DNA from: Rhodovulum visakhapatnamense
GTDB taxonomy: Bacteria; Pseudomonadota; Alphaproteobacteria; Rhodobacterales; Rhodobacteraceae
Direction: 5' to 3'
Assembly: GCF_004365965.1 (NCBI RefSeq)
Contig: NZ_SOEB01000009.1
Coordinates: 62,001-126,000 of the forward strand
DNA: 64,000 bases
Position numbers and translations under genes: made by a program. Within the stretch, counting starts at the first letter, position 1. Every line of letters begins with the position of its first letter. Of this stretch, positions 8,721 through 17,123 are shown piece by piece. The notes beneath the pieces are model-generated. The model made no database searches. It saw nothing but the letters and a program-made list of their open reading frames with translations, and was not told the origin of the DNA.

Positions 8721-9800
8721 TCAGCCGATCTGAAAGCCCGGGGTCGAGGCCGAGATCGCCTCTTCCTCGTCGTTCATTCCTTCGCCCACCGCCTCGAACA
8801 GCGGGGTCGAAAGATACCGCTCGCCGGTATCGGGCAGCATCGCAAGGATGACCGAGCCCGGCTCGGCGGTTTCGGCCACCTGCAGCGCCACCGCGAAGGT
8901 CGCGCCGCCCGACACCCCGGTCAGGATGCCCTCTTTCGCCGCCAGCGCCCGCGCCTGTTTCAGCGCCTCGGGGCCCTCGACCGGAATGAGCTCGTCATAA
9001 AAGCCGTTGTCGAGCGCCTCCTGCAGCACCAGCGGAATGAAATCGGGCGTCCAGCCCTGGATCGGGTGCGGATGGAAGGCCGGGTGGCTTTCATCCGCCT
9101 CGCCCTCGGCATTGCGCTTTTGCGCCCGGCCCGACGCGATCAGCGCGGCATCGGCCGGTTCGCTGAGGATGATCCTGGTCCCGGGGCGTTCCTTGCGCAG
9201 GACCCGCGCGATGCCCGTGACGGTGCCGCCGGTGCCATAGCCCGACACGACATAGTCGAGCCGCTCGCCCTCGAAATCGGCCAGGATCTCGCGGGCCGTG
9301 GTGGCCTCGTGGATATCGGCATTGGCCGCCGTCTCGAACTGATGGGCCAGGAACCAGCCGTTTTTCTCGGCCAGTTCCTGGGCCTTGCGATACATCCCCA
9401 TCGCCTTGTCGGCCTTGGGCGTCAGCACGACCTTGGCGCCCAGCATCCGCATCAGGCGGCGTCGCTCGACCGAAAAGCTCTCGGCCATGGTGATGACCAG
9501 CGGATAGCCCTTCTGCGCACAAACCAGCGCCAGCCCGATCCCGGTATTGCCCGAGGTCGCCTCGACCACCGTCTGCCCAGGCTTCAGCGCGCCCGACCGC
9601 TCGGCCGCCTCGATGATGTTCAGCGCCAGCCGATCCTTGACCGAGGCGCCGGGGTTGAAAAATTCGGCCTTCACGTACAGCGTGACATGGTTCGGGCCGA
9701 GATTGTTGATCCGGATCACGGGCGTGTCGCCGATCGTGTCAAGCACGCTGTCGTAGCGCCGCCCCCGTCCACTGGTTTTGCGGATTTCGTCCTCTGCCAT
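8721..9800 (-). CDS. cysK: cysteine synthase (O-acetylserine sulfhydrylase)
   Basis: A 359-residue fold-type II PLP enzyme that makes L-cysteine from O-acetylserine and sulfide. The PLP lysine is K55 in NPGASVKDR, followed by the substrate loop ATSGNTGIGLA, the phosphate-binding GTGGTVTG loop and TGVSGGATFA. It is longer than the ~310-residue E. coli CysK because of an inserted stretch around ESHPAFHPHPIQGWTPDFIP and a ~25-residue acidic C-terminal tail; I believe the insert is typical of the alphaproteobacterial branch. The ATG at 9800 has an AAGGAAGGGG ribosome-binding site. A LysE-type exporter lies upstream on the same strand, 238 bases away. A cystathionine beta-synthase-like variant is less likely. 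Confidence 0.9.
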   Translation of the reverse strand: MAEDEIRKTSGRGRRYDSVLDTIGDTPVIRINNLGPNHVTLYVKAEFFNPGASVKDRLALNIIEAAERSGALKPGQTVVEATSGNTGIGLALVCAQKGYPLVITMAESFSVERRRLMRMLGAKVVLTPKADKAMGMYRKAQELAEKNGWFLAHQFETAANADIHEATTAREILADFEGERLDYVVSGYGTGGTVTGIARVLRKERPGTRIILSEPADAALIASGRAQKRNAEGEADESHPAFHPHPIQGWTPDFIPLVLQEALDNGFYDELIPVEGPEALKQARALAAKEGILTGVSGGATFAVALQVAETAEPGSVILAMLPDTGERYLSTPLFEAVGEGMNDEEEAISASTPGFQIG

Positions 9801-10038
9801 GACCTTACCCCTTCCTTCGGTGCCGGGCCGCTCCTTGCGGGCGGCCGCCCTGAACATGCCCCGAACCATAGCACGCCCGCCGGAAAGGGCACGGGGGGCG
9901 CGGCCGGGGCGCGGCGGATAGGGAGGATGGCGGCGCGTTTCGCGATGGATCGGAACAAACGGGATCAAAGGCTCTCCGTCACGGAAATTTCGCCCCGAAA
10001 GGCGACCCAAGACGGAAAGATTTCCTGCGCGCGCCGCC

Positions 10039-10635
10039 TCAGTGCAAGAAGACCGGCACCAGCGATCCCAGCAGCAGAACGGCCATTGTCCGGTTGAAAA
10101 GCCGCAGCCGCTCGGGCCGCGTCAGCACGCGGCGGATCCGGGTGCCAAGCACGGTCCAGAGACCGGTCGCGGGCAGGCTCACCGCCGCGAAGGCCGCCGC
10201 CACCAAGAGGACCCCCGCAATCTCCTGCCCCGGCGCATACAGCGTCAACGCGGCCAGCGACATGGTCCAGCCCTTGGGATTGACCCACTGGAAAGCCGCG
10301 GCCTGCCAGAACGTCATCGGGCGGCCCGGGGCCGCGTCGGGCGCGGGCGGCGCGGCCCGGGCGATCTTCCAGGCCAGCCAGACCAGATAGGCCGTGCCGA
10401 CCCAGGTCAGCGCGACCCGCAGCCCGGGCCAGGCCTCGAAGGCCCGCATCGCCCCAAGGCCGACCAGCACGATCATCGCGACAAAGCCAAGCGCCACCCC
10501 AAGAATATGCGGCAGGCTCCGCCTGAGCCCGAAATTGGCCCCCGAGGCCATCAGCATCAGGTTGTTCGGCCCCGGCGTGATCGAGGCGACAAGGGCGAAG
10601 GCGCCAAGCGCCAGCAGAAGGTCGAAATCGTCCAT
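10039..10635 (-). CDS. LysE/RhtB family amino acid exporter
   Basis: A 198-residue inner-membrane protein with about six helices. The N-terminus contains the family hallmark TPGPNNLMLMASG, followed by ILGVALGFVAMIVLVGLGA and the mid-protein motif AAFQWVNPKGWTM. RhtB/LysE proteins export amino acids such as lysine, threonine, homoserine or cysteine/O-acetylserine. It lies upstream of cysK on the same strand, which makes cysteine or O-acetylserine (as for E. coli EamB, same family) a reasonable guess, but the gap of over 200 bases means co-transcription is uncertain. There is little ribosome-binding site signal before the ATG at 10635. Confidence 0.85.
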   Translation of the reverse strand: MDDFDLLLALGAFALVASITPGPNNLMLMASGANFGLRRSLPHILGVALGFVAMIVLVGLGAMRAFEAWPGLRVALTWVGTAYLVWLAWKIARAAPPAPDAAPGRPMTFWQAAAFQWVNPKGWTMSLAALTLYAPGQEIAGVLLVAAAFAAVSLPATGLWTVLGTRIRRVLTRPERLRLFNRTMAVLLLGSLVPVFLH

Positions 10636-10688
10636 GGTCTGAACTATTGCATGTCCCGCCCCGATTGTCCGCGCTTTCCCCGCCCCTT

Positions 10689-10743
10689 GGGGGTCCGGGG
10701 GCAGAGCCCCCGGCGGGTCGGGGCGCGTCAGCGCCTCGAAACC
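10689..10743 (+). repeat. structured intergenic repeat, copy 1
   Basis: Starts with GGGGGTCCGGGGGCAGAG. Hairpin 1 is CCGGGGGC/GCCCCCGG around AGA; hairpin 2 has an 8-bp stem (one G-T pair) around the loop GTCA at 10727-10730; then GAAACC. The first 33 bases are identical to copy 2 at 10795. Confidence 0.85.
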
Positions 10744-10794
10744 GGGCTGTCAGGCACGGAGAGCACCCCGGCCACCTTTTCGGGCCTCATGCCC

Positions 10795-10851
10795 GGGGGT
10801 CCGGGGGCAGAGCCCCCGGCGGGTCGGATCGCGTCAGCGATCCGAAACCGG
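10795..10851 (+). repeat. structured intergenic repeat, copy 2
   Basis: Same layout as the copy at 10689: hairpin 1 CCGGGGGC/GCCCCCGG, then hairpin 2 CGGATCGC/GCGATCCG closed by the same GTCA loop (10833-10836), then GAAACCGG. The stem of hairpin 2 differs from copy 1 but both sides changed together, so pairing is kept. It ends just before the malyl-CoA lyase stop. Confidence 0.85.
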
Positions 10852-10869
10852 ACACCCCGGTTCGCGGCT

Positions 10870-11829
10870 TCAGCCGGCCGCGATCATCTCGGCCTGGCGC
10901 ACGATCACCTCGGCCTGCTTGATCGAGGCGATGTCCACCAGCCGCCCCTTGTAGACCGTGGCGCCCGCCCCTTCGGCCTTGGCCTTCTCCATCGCGGCCA
11001 GGATCTCGCGGGCCTCGCTCACCGCTGCCTCGGAGGGCGTGAAGACCTCGTTGGCCAGTGCCACCTGTTTGGGATGGATCGCCCATTTGCCCACCATCCC
11101 CAGCGTCGCCGACCGCAGCGCCTGGGCGCGGAACCCCTCCTCGTCCGAGAAATCGCCGAACGGCCCGTCCACGGGCAGCACGCCATGGGTCCGGCAGGCG
11201 GCCACGATCGCGGTCTGCGCCCAGTGCCACGGGTCCGACCAGTATTTCGCACCCTCCCGGATCATGTAGTAATTCTCCTGGGTGCCGCCGATGCCCGTGG
11301 TCTGCATCCCCATCGAGGCCGCGAAGTCGGCCGCGCCAAGGCTCATCGCCTGCAGCCGCGGGCTGGCCGCCGCGATCTCCTCGACATGGGCGATGCCCGC
11401 GGCCGATTCGATGATCACCTCGAAGCCCAGCCGCTTGCCGCGCCCCGTCGCCCGCTCGACCGCCGTCACCAGCGCATCGACAGCGTACAGATCGGCGCCG
11501 CAGCCCACTTTCGGGATCATGATCAGGTCCAGCCGGTCGGACGCCTTTTCCAGCAACTCGACCACATCGCGGTACCAGTAGGGCATGTCCAGCCCGTTGA
11601 TCCGCACGCTCAGCGTCTTCGTGCCCCAGTCGATATCGCCGATGGCCTGGATCACATTCGCCCGCGCGGCGGCCTTGTCGTCGGGCGCCACCGAATCCTC
11701 GAGATCGAGGTTGATCACGTCCGCCGCACTGGCCGCCATTTTCTCGAAGATCGCGGGGCGCGAGCCCGGGCCGAACAACTGGCAGCGGTTCGGGCGGGAG
11801 ACGGGCGCGGGCTGGATACGGAAGCTCAT
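10870..11829 (-). CDS. mcl1: L-malyl-CoA/beta-methylmalyl-CoA lyase
   Basis: A 319-residue HpcH/HpaI-family lyase starting MSFRIQPAPVSRPNRCQLF and continuing through GSRPAIFEKMAASAADVINLDLEDSV, which I recognise as the Rhodobacter Mcl1 N-terminus. The metal-binding acidic residues lie in VIIESAAGI and LSLGAADFAAS. It cleaves malyl-CoA to glyoxylate and acetyl-CoA, and beta-methylmalyl-CoA to glyoxylate and propionyl-CoA. In Rhodobacter it serves the ethylmalonyl-CoA pathway for growth on acetate, in place of isocitrate lyase. The start at 11829 matches the family; a longer upstream frame has no similarity. It is divergent from dgcN. Confidence 0.93.
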   Translation of the reverse strand: MSFRIQPAPVSRPNRCQLFGPGSRPAIFEKMAASAADVINLDLEDSVAPDDKAAARANVIQAIGDIDWGTKTLSVRINGLDMPYWYRDVVELLEKASDRLDLIMIPKVGCGADLYAVDALVTAVERATGRGKRLGFEVIIESAAGIAHVEEIAAASPRLQAMSLGAADFAASMGMQTTGIGGTQENYYMIREGAKYWSDPWHWAQTAIVAACRTHGVLPVDGPFGDFSDEEGFRAQALRSATLGMVGKWAIHPKQVALANEVFTPSEAAVSEAREILAAMEKAKAEGAGATVYKGRLVDIASIKQAEVIVRQAEMIAAG

Positions 11830-11876
11830 GATCGGATCTCTCGGTAAGGATGTGTCGTCAACGTCGGTCGGGTTGA

Positions 11877-11882
11877 TATAAT
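11877..11882 (+). promoter_or_regulatory. TATAAT-like element in the mcl1/dgcN divergent region
   Basis: A TATAAT hexamer within the 284-base gap between divergent mcl1 and dgcN. On the minus strand the same bases read ATTATATCA, 48 bases upstream of the mcl1 start, which could be its -10 element. No convincing -35 is seen for either direction. The rest of the gap shows nothing else I can name. Confidence 0.3.
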
Positions 11883-12113
11883 GTTGCGCCGCAGCACGCA
11901 AGCCATTTTGCCGCGCCGCAGCGCTCCCAAGGCGGGGCGCCGGCAGATCCACAGGACGAACCGCGAACGTTCCCCGTCCGCACGCATGTTTCTTCGACAT
12001 AAGCGCCGCCTTTTCGCACGATCTTCGTCAAGGGGCGCGGTCTGCGCCTCAGATGCGCAACCTCTTCCGCCGCCGGGTGATAGGGTCTGCGCGACTATGA
12101 AGGAAACGCCACG

Positions 12114-13115
12114 ATGATCGAAACCCCCTATCTTCTGTTTCTGGGCGACGCGCCCGACTCGCTGGCCGCCAAGGTGGCCCAGGGCATCCGCGACTGGCGC
12201 CCGGAGAACGCCATCGGCCAGTTCCGGATGGAGGGCTGCAAGGCCGATCTGAAGCTGCCCGATCTCGACCTCGTCGATGCCAAGGCGCGGGGCGCGAAGA
12301 CGCTGGTGGTGGGCGTGGCCAACCGCGGCGGCGTGATCTCTCCCGCCTGGAAGAAGGTTCTGGTCGCCGCGCTCGAGGAAGGCTTCGACCTGGCCTCGGG
12401 GCTGCACAACCTCCTTCGGAACGAACCCGATCTTGCCGCCGTCGCCGAAGCGACCGGCCGCACCCTGCATGACGTGCGCATTCCGACCGTCGCCTACCCG
12501 ATCGCCACCGGCAAGAAACGCTCGGGCAAGCGCTGCCTCGCGGTCGGCACCGACTGCTCGGTCGGCAAGATGTATACTTCGCTCGCCATGGACCGCGAGA
12601 TGAAGGCGCGCGGGCTGAAATCCTCGTTCCGCGCGACCGGCCAGACCGGCATCCTGATCACCGGCGAGGGCGTGCCGCTCGATGCCGTGATCGCCGATTT
12701 CATGGCCGGCGCCGTCGAATGGCTGACGCCCGACAATGACGACGATCACTGGGACATGATCGAGGGGCAAGGCAGCCTCTTTCACGTGTCCTATTCCGGC
12801 GTGACCATGGCCCTTGTGCATGGCGGCCAGCCCGATGCGCTGGTCCTCAGCCACGAACCGACCCGCCCGCACATGCGCGGCCTGCCCGACTATCAGCTGC
12901 CGAGCCTCGAAGACCTGCGCGACGTCGCCCTGACGCTCGCCCGCGTCGCCAACCCGAAAGCCCAGGTGGTCGGCATCTCTGTAAACACCGCCGCGATGGG
13001 CGAGGACGAGGCGCTGAGCTGTCTCGAGGGTATCGAGAAACGCATGGGCCTGCCCACTGTCGACCCGTTCCGCCAGGGCGCGGGCCGTCTGGTCGACGCG
13101 CTCGACGCGATCTGA
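12114..13115 (+). CDS. dgcN: N-acetyltransferase DgcN (DUF1611), D-glutamate catabolism
   Basis: A 333-residue DUF1611 protein with an N-terminal Rossmann-like half and a C-terminal P-loop-like half. The stretch VGTDCSVGKMYTSLAMDREM is the nucleotide/CoA-binding loop of the family, and ATGQTGILITGEGVPLDAV and GQGSLFHVSYSGVT are further conserved blocks. DgcN acetylates D-glutamate to N-acetyl-D-glutamate, the first step of the DgcN-DgcA pathway described in marine bacteria. The ATG at 12114 follows AAGGAAACG. dgcA starts nine bases after its stop and an aminotransferase follows, which fits the pathway. Older annotation would call it only DUF1611. Confidence 0.88.
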   Translation: MIETPYLLFLGDAPDSLAAKVAQGIRDWRPENAIGQFRMEGCKADLKLPDLDLVDAKARGAKTLVVGVANRGGVISPAWKKVLVAALEEGFDLASGLHNLLRNEPDLAAVAEATGRTLHDVRIPTVAYPIATGKKRSGKRCLAVGTDCSVGKMYTSLAMDREMKARGLKSSFRATGQTGILITGEGVPLDAVIADFMAGAVEWLTPDNDDDHWDMIEGQGSLFHVSYSGVTMALVHGGQPDALVLSHEPTRPHMRGLPDYQLPSLEDLRDVALTLARVANPKAQVVGISVNTAAMGEDEALSCLEGIEKRMGLPTVDPFRQGAGRLVDALDAI

Positions 13116-13124
13116 GGCGGGCGG

Positions 13125-14090
13125 ATGCAGATTTCGGTCACTCCCGAAAGCTTCCGCCTGAAGGAGGCCTTCACCATTTCGCGCGGCTCGCGCACCGAGG
13201 CGCGCGTGCTGACCGTCCGGATCGCGTCGGGCGGCGCCACCGGCTGGGGCGAATGCGTGCCCTATGCCCGCTATGACGAGACGCTGGACAGCGTCACCGC
13301 CCAGATCGGGTCCCTGCCCCGCACGCTGACCCGCCATGGGCTGCAGGATCTGCTGCCCCCCGGGGCCGCGCGCAACGCCGTCGATTGCGCGCTTTGGGAC
13401 TGGGAGGCCAAAACGGCCCGCGCCCGGGTCTGGGATCTGGCCCGCCTGCCCGCGCCGGGGCCCGAGATCACCGCCTTCACGCTGTCGCTCGACACGCCCG
13501 AGAACATGCGCGCGGCGGCGGCCAGGAACGCCCACCGGCCGCTTCTCAAGATCAAGCTCGGCACCGATGCCGACATGCCCCGGCTGGAAGCGGTGCGCGC
13601 GGGCGCGCCGAAGGCCAGGATCATCGTCGATGCCAACGAGGGCTGGACCGCCGAGGTCTATGCCGATCTCGCGCCGCATCTGGTGCGGCTGGGCGTGGCG
13701 CTGGTCGAACAGCCCCTGCCCGCCGGTCAGGACGACATGCTGGCCGAGATCGCGCGCCCGCTGCCGGTCTGCGCGGACGAAAGCTGCCATGACCGCGCCA
13801 GCCTGCCCGGACTGAAAGGCAAGTACGATCTGGTGAACATCAAGCTCGACAAGACCGGCGGGCTGACCGAGGCGCTGGCCCTGAAGAAACAGGCTCTGGC
13901 CGAGGGCTATGGCATCATGGTCGGCTGCATGGTCGGCTCGAGCCTCGCGATGGCGCCTGCCGTGCTGCTGGCGCAGGGCGCGGCGGTGACGGATCTTGAC
14001 GGGCCGCTGCTTCTGGCCGAAGACCGGCCCGAACCCCTCTGCTTCGACGAGGCGGGCGTGCATGCCCCCGCCGCCGCGCTCTGGGGATGA
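13125..14090 (+). CDS. dgcA: N-acetyl-D-glutamate racemase DgcA (enolase superfamily)
   Basis: A 321-residue enolase-superfamily enzyme of the dipeptide-epimerase type. The catalytic lysine region is LLKIKLGTDAD, the metal ligands are in IIVDANEGW, ALVEQPLP and VCADESCHD, and the second acid/base lysine is in VNIKLDKTGG, so the active site is complete. By itself it resembles L-Ala-D/L-Glu epimerase; next to dgcN it is better read as DgcA, which converts N-acetyl-D-glutamate to N-acetyl-L-glutamate for deacetylation to L-glutamate. The ATG at 13125 follows GGCGGGCGG. The next gene follows after 58 bases. Confidence 0.85.
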   Translation: MQISVTPESFRLKEAFTISRGSRTEARVLTVRIASGGATGWGECVPYARYDETLDSVTAQIGSLPRTLTRHGLQDLLPPGAARNAVDCALWDWEAKTARARVWDLARLPAPGPEITAFTLSLDTPENMRAAAARNAHRPLLKIKLGTDADMPRLEAVRAGAPKARIIVDANEGWTAEVYADLAPHLVRLGVALVEQPLPAGQDDMLAEIARPLPVCADESCHDRASLPGLKGKYDLVNIKLDKTGGLTEALALKKQALAEGYGIMVGCMVGSSLAMAPAVLLAQGAAVTDLDGPLLLAEDRPEPLCFDEAGVHAPAAALWG

Positions 14091-14148
14091 CCACCGGACC
14101 CCGGAGACCGGAGACGCCCAGCCCCGGCCCGAACGAAAGGACCTCGCG

Positions 14149-15009
14149 ATGACCCGAACCGTCTATGTGAACGGCGACTACCTGCCCGAGACCGAAGCCC
14201 GCGTCTCGATCTTCGACCGCGGCTTTCTCTTCGCCGACGGCGTCTACGAGGTGGCGAGCGTCGTGGGCGGCAAGCTTCTGGACTTCCACGGGCACACCGC
14301 CCGCCTGCAACGCTCGCTGAAAGAGCTGGAACTGCGCTGCCCGGTCGACATGGACGAGCTGCTGGCGATCCATCGCGAACTGATCGCCCGCAACGCGGTC
14401 GACGAGGGCATGGTCTACATGCAGATCACCCGGGGCGCGCCCAGCGACCGCGACTTCCACTTCCCGGACCCCGAACAGGTGCCGCCGACCCTGGTGATGT
14501 TCACCCAGTCGAAACAGATCGTCGCGAGCAAGACTGCCGAGACCGGCATCAAGGTCATCTCGATCGACGACCTGCGCTGGGCGCGGCGCGACATCAAGAC
14601 GGTGCAGCTTCTCTACGCGTCGATGGCCAAGATGGCGGCCGAAAAGGCCGGGGCCGACGATGCCTGGATGGTCGAGGACGGCTTCGTGACCGAAGGCAGC
14701 TCGAACAACGCCTATATCGTCAAGAACGGCAAGATCATCACCCGTCAGCTTGGCACCGAGATCCTGCCGGGCATCACCCGCGCCGCGGTGCTGAAATTCG
14801 CCGCCGAGGCGCAGATGGAAATCGAGGAACGCGCCTTCACCGTCGAGGAAGCCAAACAGGCCGACGAGGCCTTCTACACCTCGGCCTCGGCCTTCGTGAT
14901 GCCGGTCGTGTCGGTCGATGGCGTCAGCCTCGGCGACGGCCTGCCCGGCCCGGTCTCGCGCCGCCTGCGCGAGATCTATCTCGACGAGGCGGTCAAGACC
15001 GCGATCTGA
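14149..15009 (+). CDS. dat: D-amino-acid aminotransferase (class IV PLP)
   Basis: A 286-residue fold-type IV aminotransferase. It starts MTRTVYVNGDYLPETEARVS with the FDRGFLFADGVYEV block, the PLP lysine is K150 in RRDIKTVQLL, and the cofactor stretch is VTEGSSNNAYIV. It moves the amino group of D-amino acids such as D-alanine onto 2-oxoglutarate to give D-glutamate, or the reverse. Placed after dgcN and dgcA it would feed D-glutamate into that pathway. A branched-chain aminotransferase is the main alternative in this fold, but the length and sequence favour the D-specific type. An AAAGGACC ribosome-binding site precedes the ATG. Confidence 0.88.
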   Translation: MTRTVYVNGDYLPETEARVSIFDRGFLFADGVYEVASVVGGKLLDFHGHTARLQRSLKELELRCPVDMDELLAIHRELIARNAVDEGMVYMQITRGAPSDRDFHFPDPEQVPPTLVMFTQSKQIVASKTAETGIKVISIDDLRWARRDIKTVQLLYASMAKMAAEKAGADDAWMVEDGFVTEGSSNNAYIVKNGKIITRQLGTEILPGITRAAVLKFAAEAQMEIEERAFTVEEAKQADEAFYTSASAFVMPVVSVDGVSLGDGLPGPVSRRLREIYLDEAVKTAI

Positions 15010-15036
15010 GCCTTCGGGCACCTCAATCGCCTCATT

Positions 15037-15068
15037 CGGCCCGGGCCCGCCGCCCGGGCCGTTTCCTT
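15037..15068 (+). terminator. rho-independent terminator of the dgc operon
   Basis: A perfect 10-bp stem, CGGCCCGGGC (15037-15046) with GCCCGGGCCG (15052-15061), loop CCGCC, followed by TTTCCTTT. It lies 27 bases after the aminotransferase stop. Confidence 0.8.
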
Positions 15069-15239
15069 TGCGGCCTCCCGGATCGGCCGCACGATCCATC
15101 GTCGCCCGCCTGCGGTGCGGTTGGCCTCGCCCAAGCACGCCCCCGGCACAAAGGCCCCGCTGCCGCCGCTGCGCAACTGCGGGCTGTGCCCGGCCCGGCC
15201 CCGTGCTAGCCTTCGCCAAACGCCCTGCCGGAGCCCCGC

Positions 15240-17123
15240 ATGATCCGCCCTCTCGCCGCCCTCGCCCTCACCGCCGCTCTTGGCCTTCCGCTCGCGCTGC
15301 ACGCCCAGACCGCCCCGCCTGCCGCCCCCGCATCCACCGCCGAAGGCGTGGTCACCAGCCACGGCATCTCGACCTTCGGCGAACTGAAATACCCCGCCGA
15401 TTTCGCTCATTTCGACTATGTGGTCCCCGACGCCCCCAAGGGCGGCACGATGAGCTTTCGCGGCACCGGGGCCTCGCGCACCTTCGACAGTCTCAACATG
15501 TTCCTCCTCGCCGGAGAGCCCGCCCAGGGGATGGAGTTGATCTATGACAGCCTGCTTGCCCCCTCTTTCGACGAACCCGACGCGGCCTACGGGCTGCTGG
15601 CCGAAAGCGTCACCTACCCGCCCGACCGGTCCTGGGCGGTGTTCCGGCTGCGCCCCGAGGCGCGCTTTGCCGATGGCAGCCCGGTCACCGCCGAGGATGT
15701 GGTCTTCACCTTCCTCACACTGCAGCAGAAGGGCGCGCCGCTTTACCGGATGGCGCTGCGCGATCTTGCTTCGGCCGAGGCCCTGTCGCCGACCGAGATC
15801 CGGATCGCCTTCGCCGAGGGGGCGCCGACGCGGGACCTGATCGGCCAGCTGGGCCAGCTGCCGATCCTGCCCGCGCATTTCTACGATGCCGTCCCCTTCG
15901 AGCGCAGTTCGCTGGAACCGCCGCTGGGTTCGGGCCCCTATGTCGTCTCCAGGGTCGAGCCCGGCAAGGCGATCGCCTATTGCCGCAATCCCGCCTACTG
16001 GGCGGCCGATCTGCCGGTGAATGTCGGCAAGGACAATTTCGACTGCTACCGCTATGAATACTACGCCGACGAGACCGGCGCCTTCGAGGCGTTCAAAAGC
16101 GGCGGCTACCTTTTCCAGGAAGAGTTCAGCTCGGCGATCTGGGCCACGGCCTACGATTACCCGGCGGTGGCGCGCGGCTGGGTCAAACGCGACGAGTTGC
16201 CCGATGCCCGGCCCTCGGGCGCGCAGGGCTTCTGGTTCAATCTGCGCCGTGCGCAATTCGCCGATCCGCGCGTGCGCGAGGCCATCGCGATGATGTTCAA
16301 CTTCGAATGGGCCAATGCGACGCTGTTCTACGGGATATACCAGCGGACCGACAGTTTCTGGGAAAACACCGATCTGCAGGCCCAGGGCCTGCCCGAGGGC
16401 GACGAACTGGCCGTGCTGGAGAAATACCGCGACCGTCTGCCCGAGACCGTCTTCACCGAGCCCGCGGTCAGCCCCCCGGACCATGATGCCGCGCGCAATC
16501 TCGACCGCCGCACGCTGCGCGCGGCCGGGCGGCTCCTGGACGAGGCCGGCTGGACGGTCGACGCCCGGGGCCAGCGGCGCGACACCTCGGGTCAGGCGCT
16601 GCGGGTCGAGTTCGTCTCGGACAGCCCGGTATTCGAACGGGTCGTGCTGCCCTATCTGGCCAATCTGCAACAGCTCGGGATCGAGGCGGTCAACACCACC
16701 GTCGATGCCGCCCAGATGCAGCAGCGGCTGGAGGAGTTCGACTATGACATCACCAGCACCCGTTTCGTGCTGTCGCTGAGCCCCTCGATCGAGCTGCGTA
16801 GCCTCTTCGGCAGCGAGGCCGCCGATGCCAAAGGAAGCTACAACCTCTCGGGTCTGAAGGACCCGGTGGTCGATGCGCTGATCGAAGAGGTGATCGCGGC
16901 CCCCGATCGCGACGCGCTCGACGTTAGGGTGCGGGCGCTCGACCGGGTGCTGCGGGCGCGGCACATCTGGGTCCCGAACTGGTACAGCGGCAAGCACCGG
17001 ATCGCCTATTGGGACGTGTTCGGGCGGCCTGCAAGCAAGCCGCCCTACGACCGCGGGGTCGATTTCTGGTGGTGGGACCAGGCCCGCTACGAGGCGCTCA
17101 GGTCGGCCGGGGCGCTTCGTTAG
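15240..17123 (+). CDS. YejA-like periplasmic oligopeptide-binding protein
   Basis: A 627-residue family-5 extracellular solute-binding protein. Residues 1-23 are a signal peptide ending LALHAQT. The mature start HGISTFGELKYPADFAHFDY and the block DAPKGGTMSFRGTG are the YejA hallmark; SWAVFRLRPEARFADGSPVTAEDVVFTF is the general family-5 signature. It would deliver peptides to an inner-membrane ABC permease of the Yej type. No yejB, yejE or yejF lies beside it here, so it is either an orphan receptor or its partners are elsewhere. Its last 26 bases overlap the end of the convergent yihY gene. An upstream terminator separates it from the dgc operon. Confidence 0.88.
   Translation: MIRPLAALALTAALGLPLALHAQTAPPAAPASTAEGVVTSHGISTFGELKYPADFAHFDYVVPDAPKGGTMSFRGTGASRTFDSLNMFLLAGEPAQGMELIYDSLLAPSFDEPDAAYGLLAESVTYPPDRSWAVFRLRPEARFADGSPVTAEDVVFTFLTLQQKGAPLYRMALRDLASAEALSPTEIRIAFAEGAPTRDLIGQLGQLPILPAHFYDAVPFERSSLEPPLGSGPYVVSRVEPGKAIAYCRNPAYWAADLPVNVGKDNFDCYRYEYYADETGAFEAFKSGGYLFQEEFSSAIWATAYDYPAVARGWVKRDELPDARPSGAQGFWFNLRRAQFADPRVREAIAMMFNFEWANATLFYGIYQRTDSFWENTDLQAQGLPEGDELAVLEKYRDRLPETVFTEPAVSPPDHDAARNLDRRTLRAAGRLLDEAGWTVDARGQRRDTSGQALRVEFVSDSPVFERVVLPYLANLQQLGIEAVNTTVDAAQMQQRLEEFDYDITSTRFVLSLSPSIELRSLFGSEAADAKGSYNLSGLKDPVVDALIEEVIAAPDRDALDVRVRALDRVLRARHIWVPNWYSGKHRIAYWDVFGRPASKPPYDRGVDFWWWDQARYEALRSAGALR

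Noticed and set aside
10689-10851. The two repeats as a CRISPR array
   Set aside because: Only two units, with internal hairpins and a non-unique spacer region; no cas genes.
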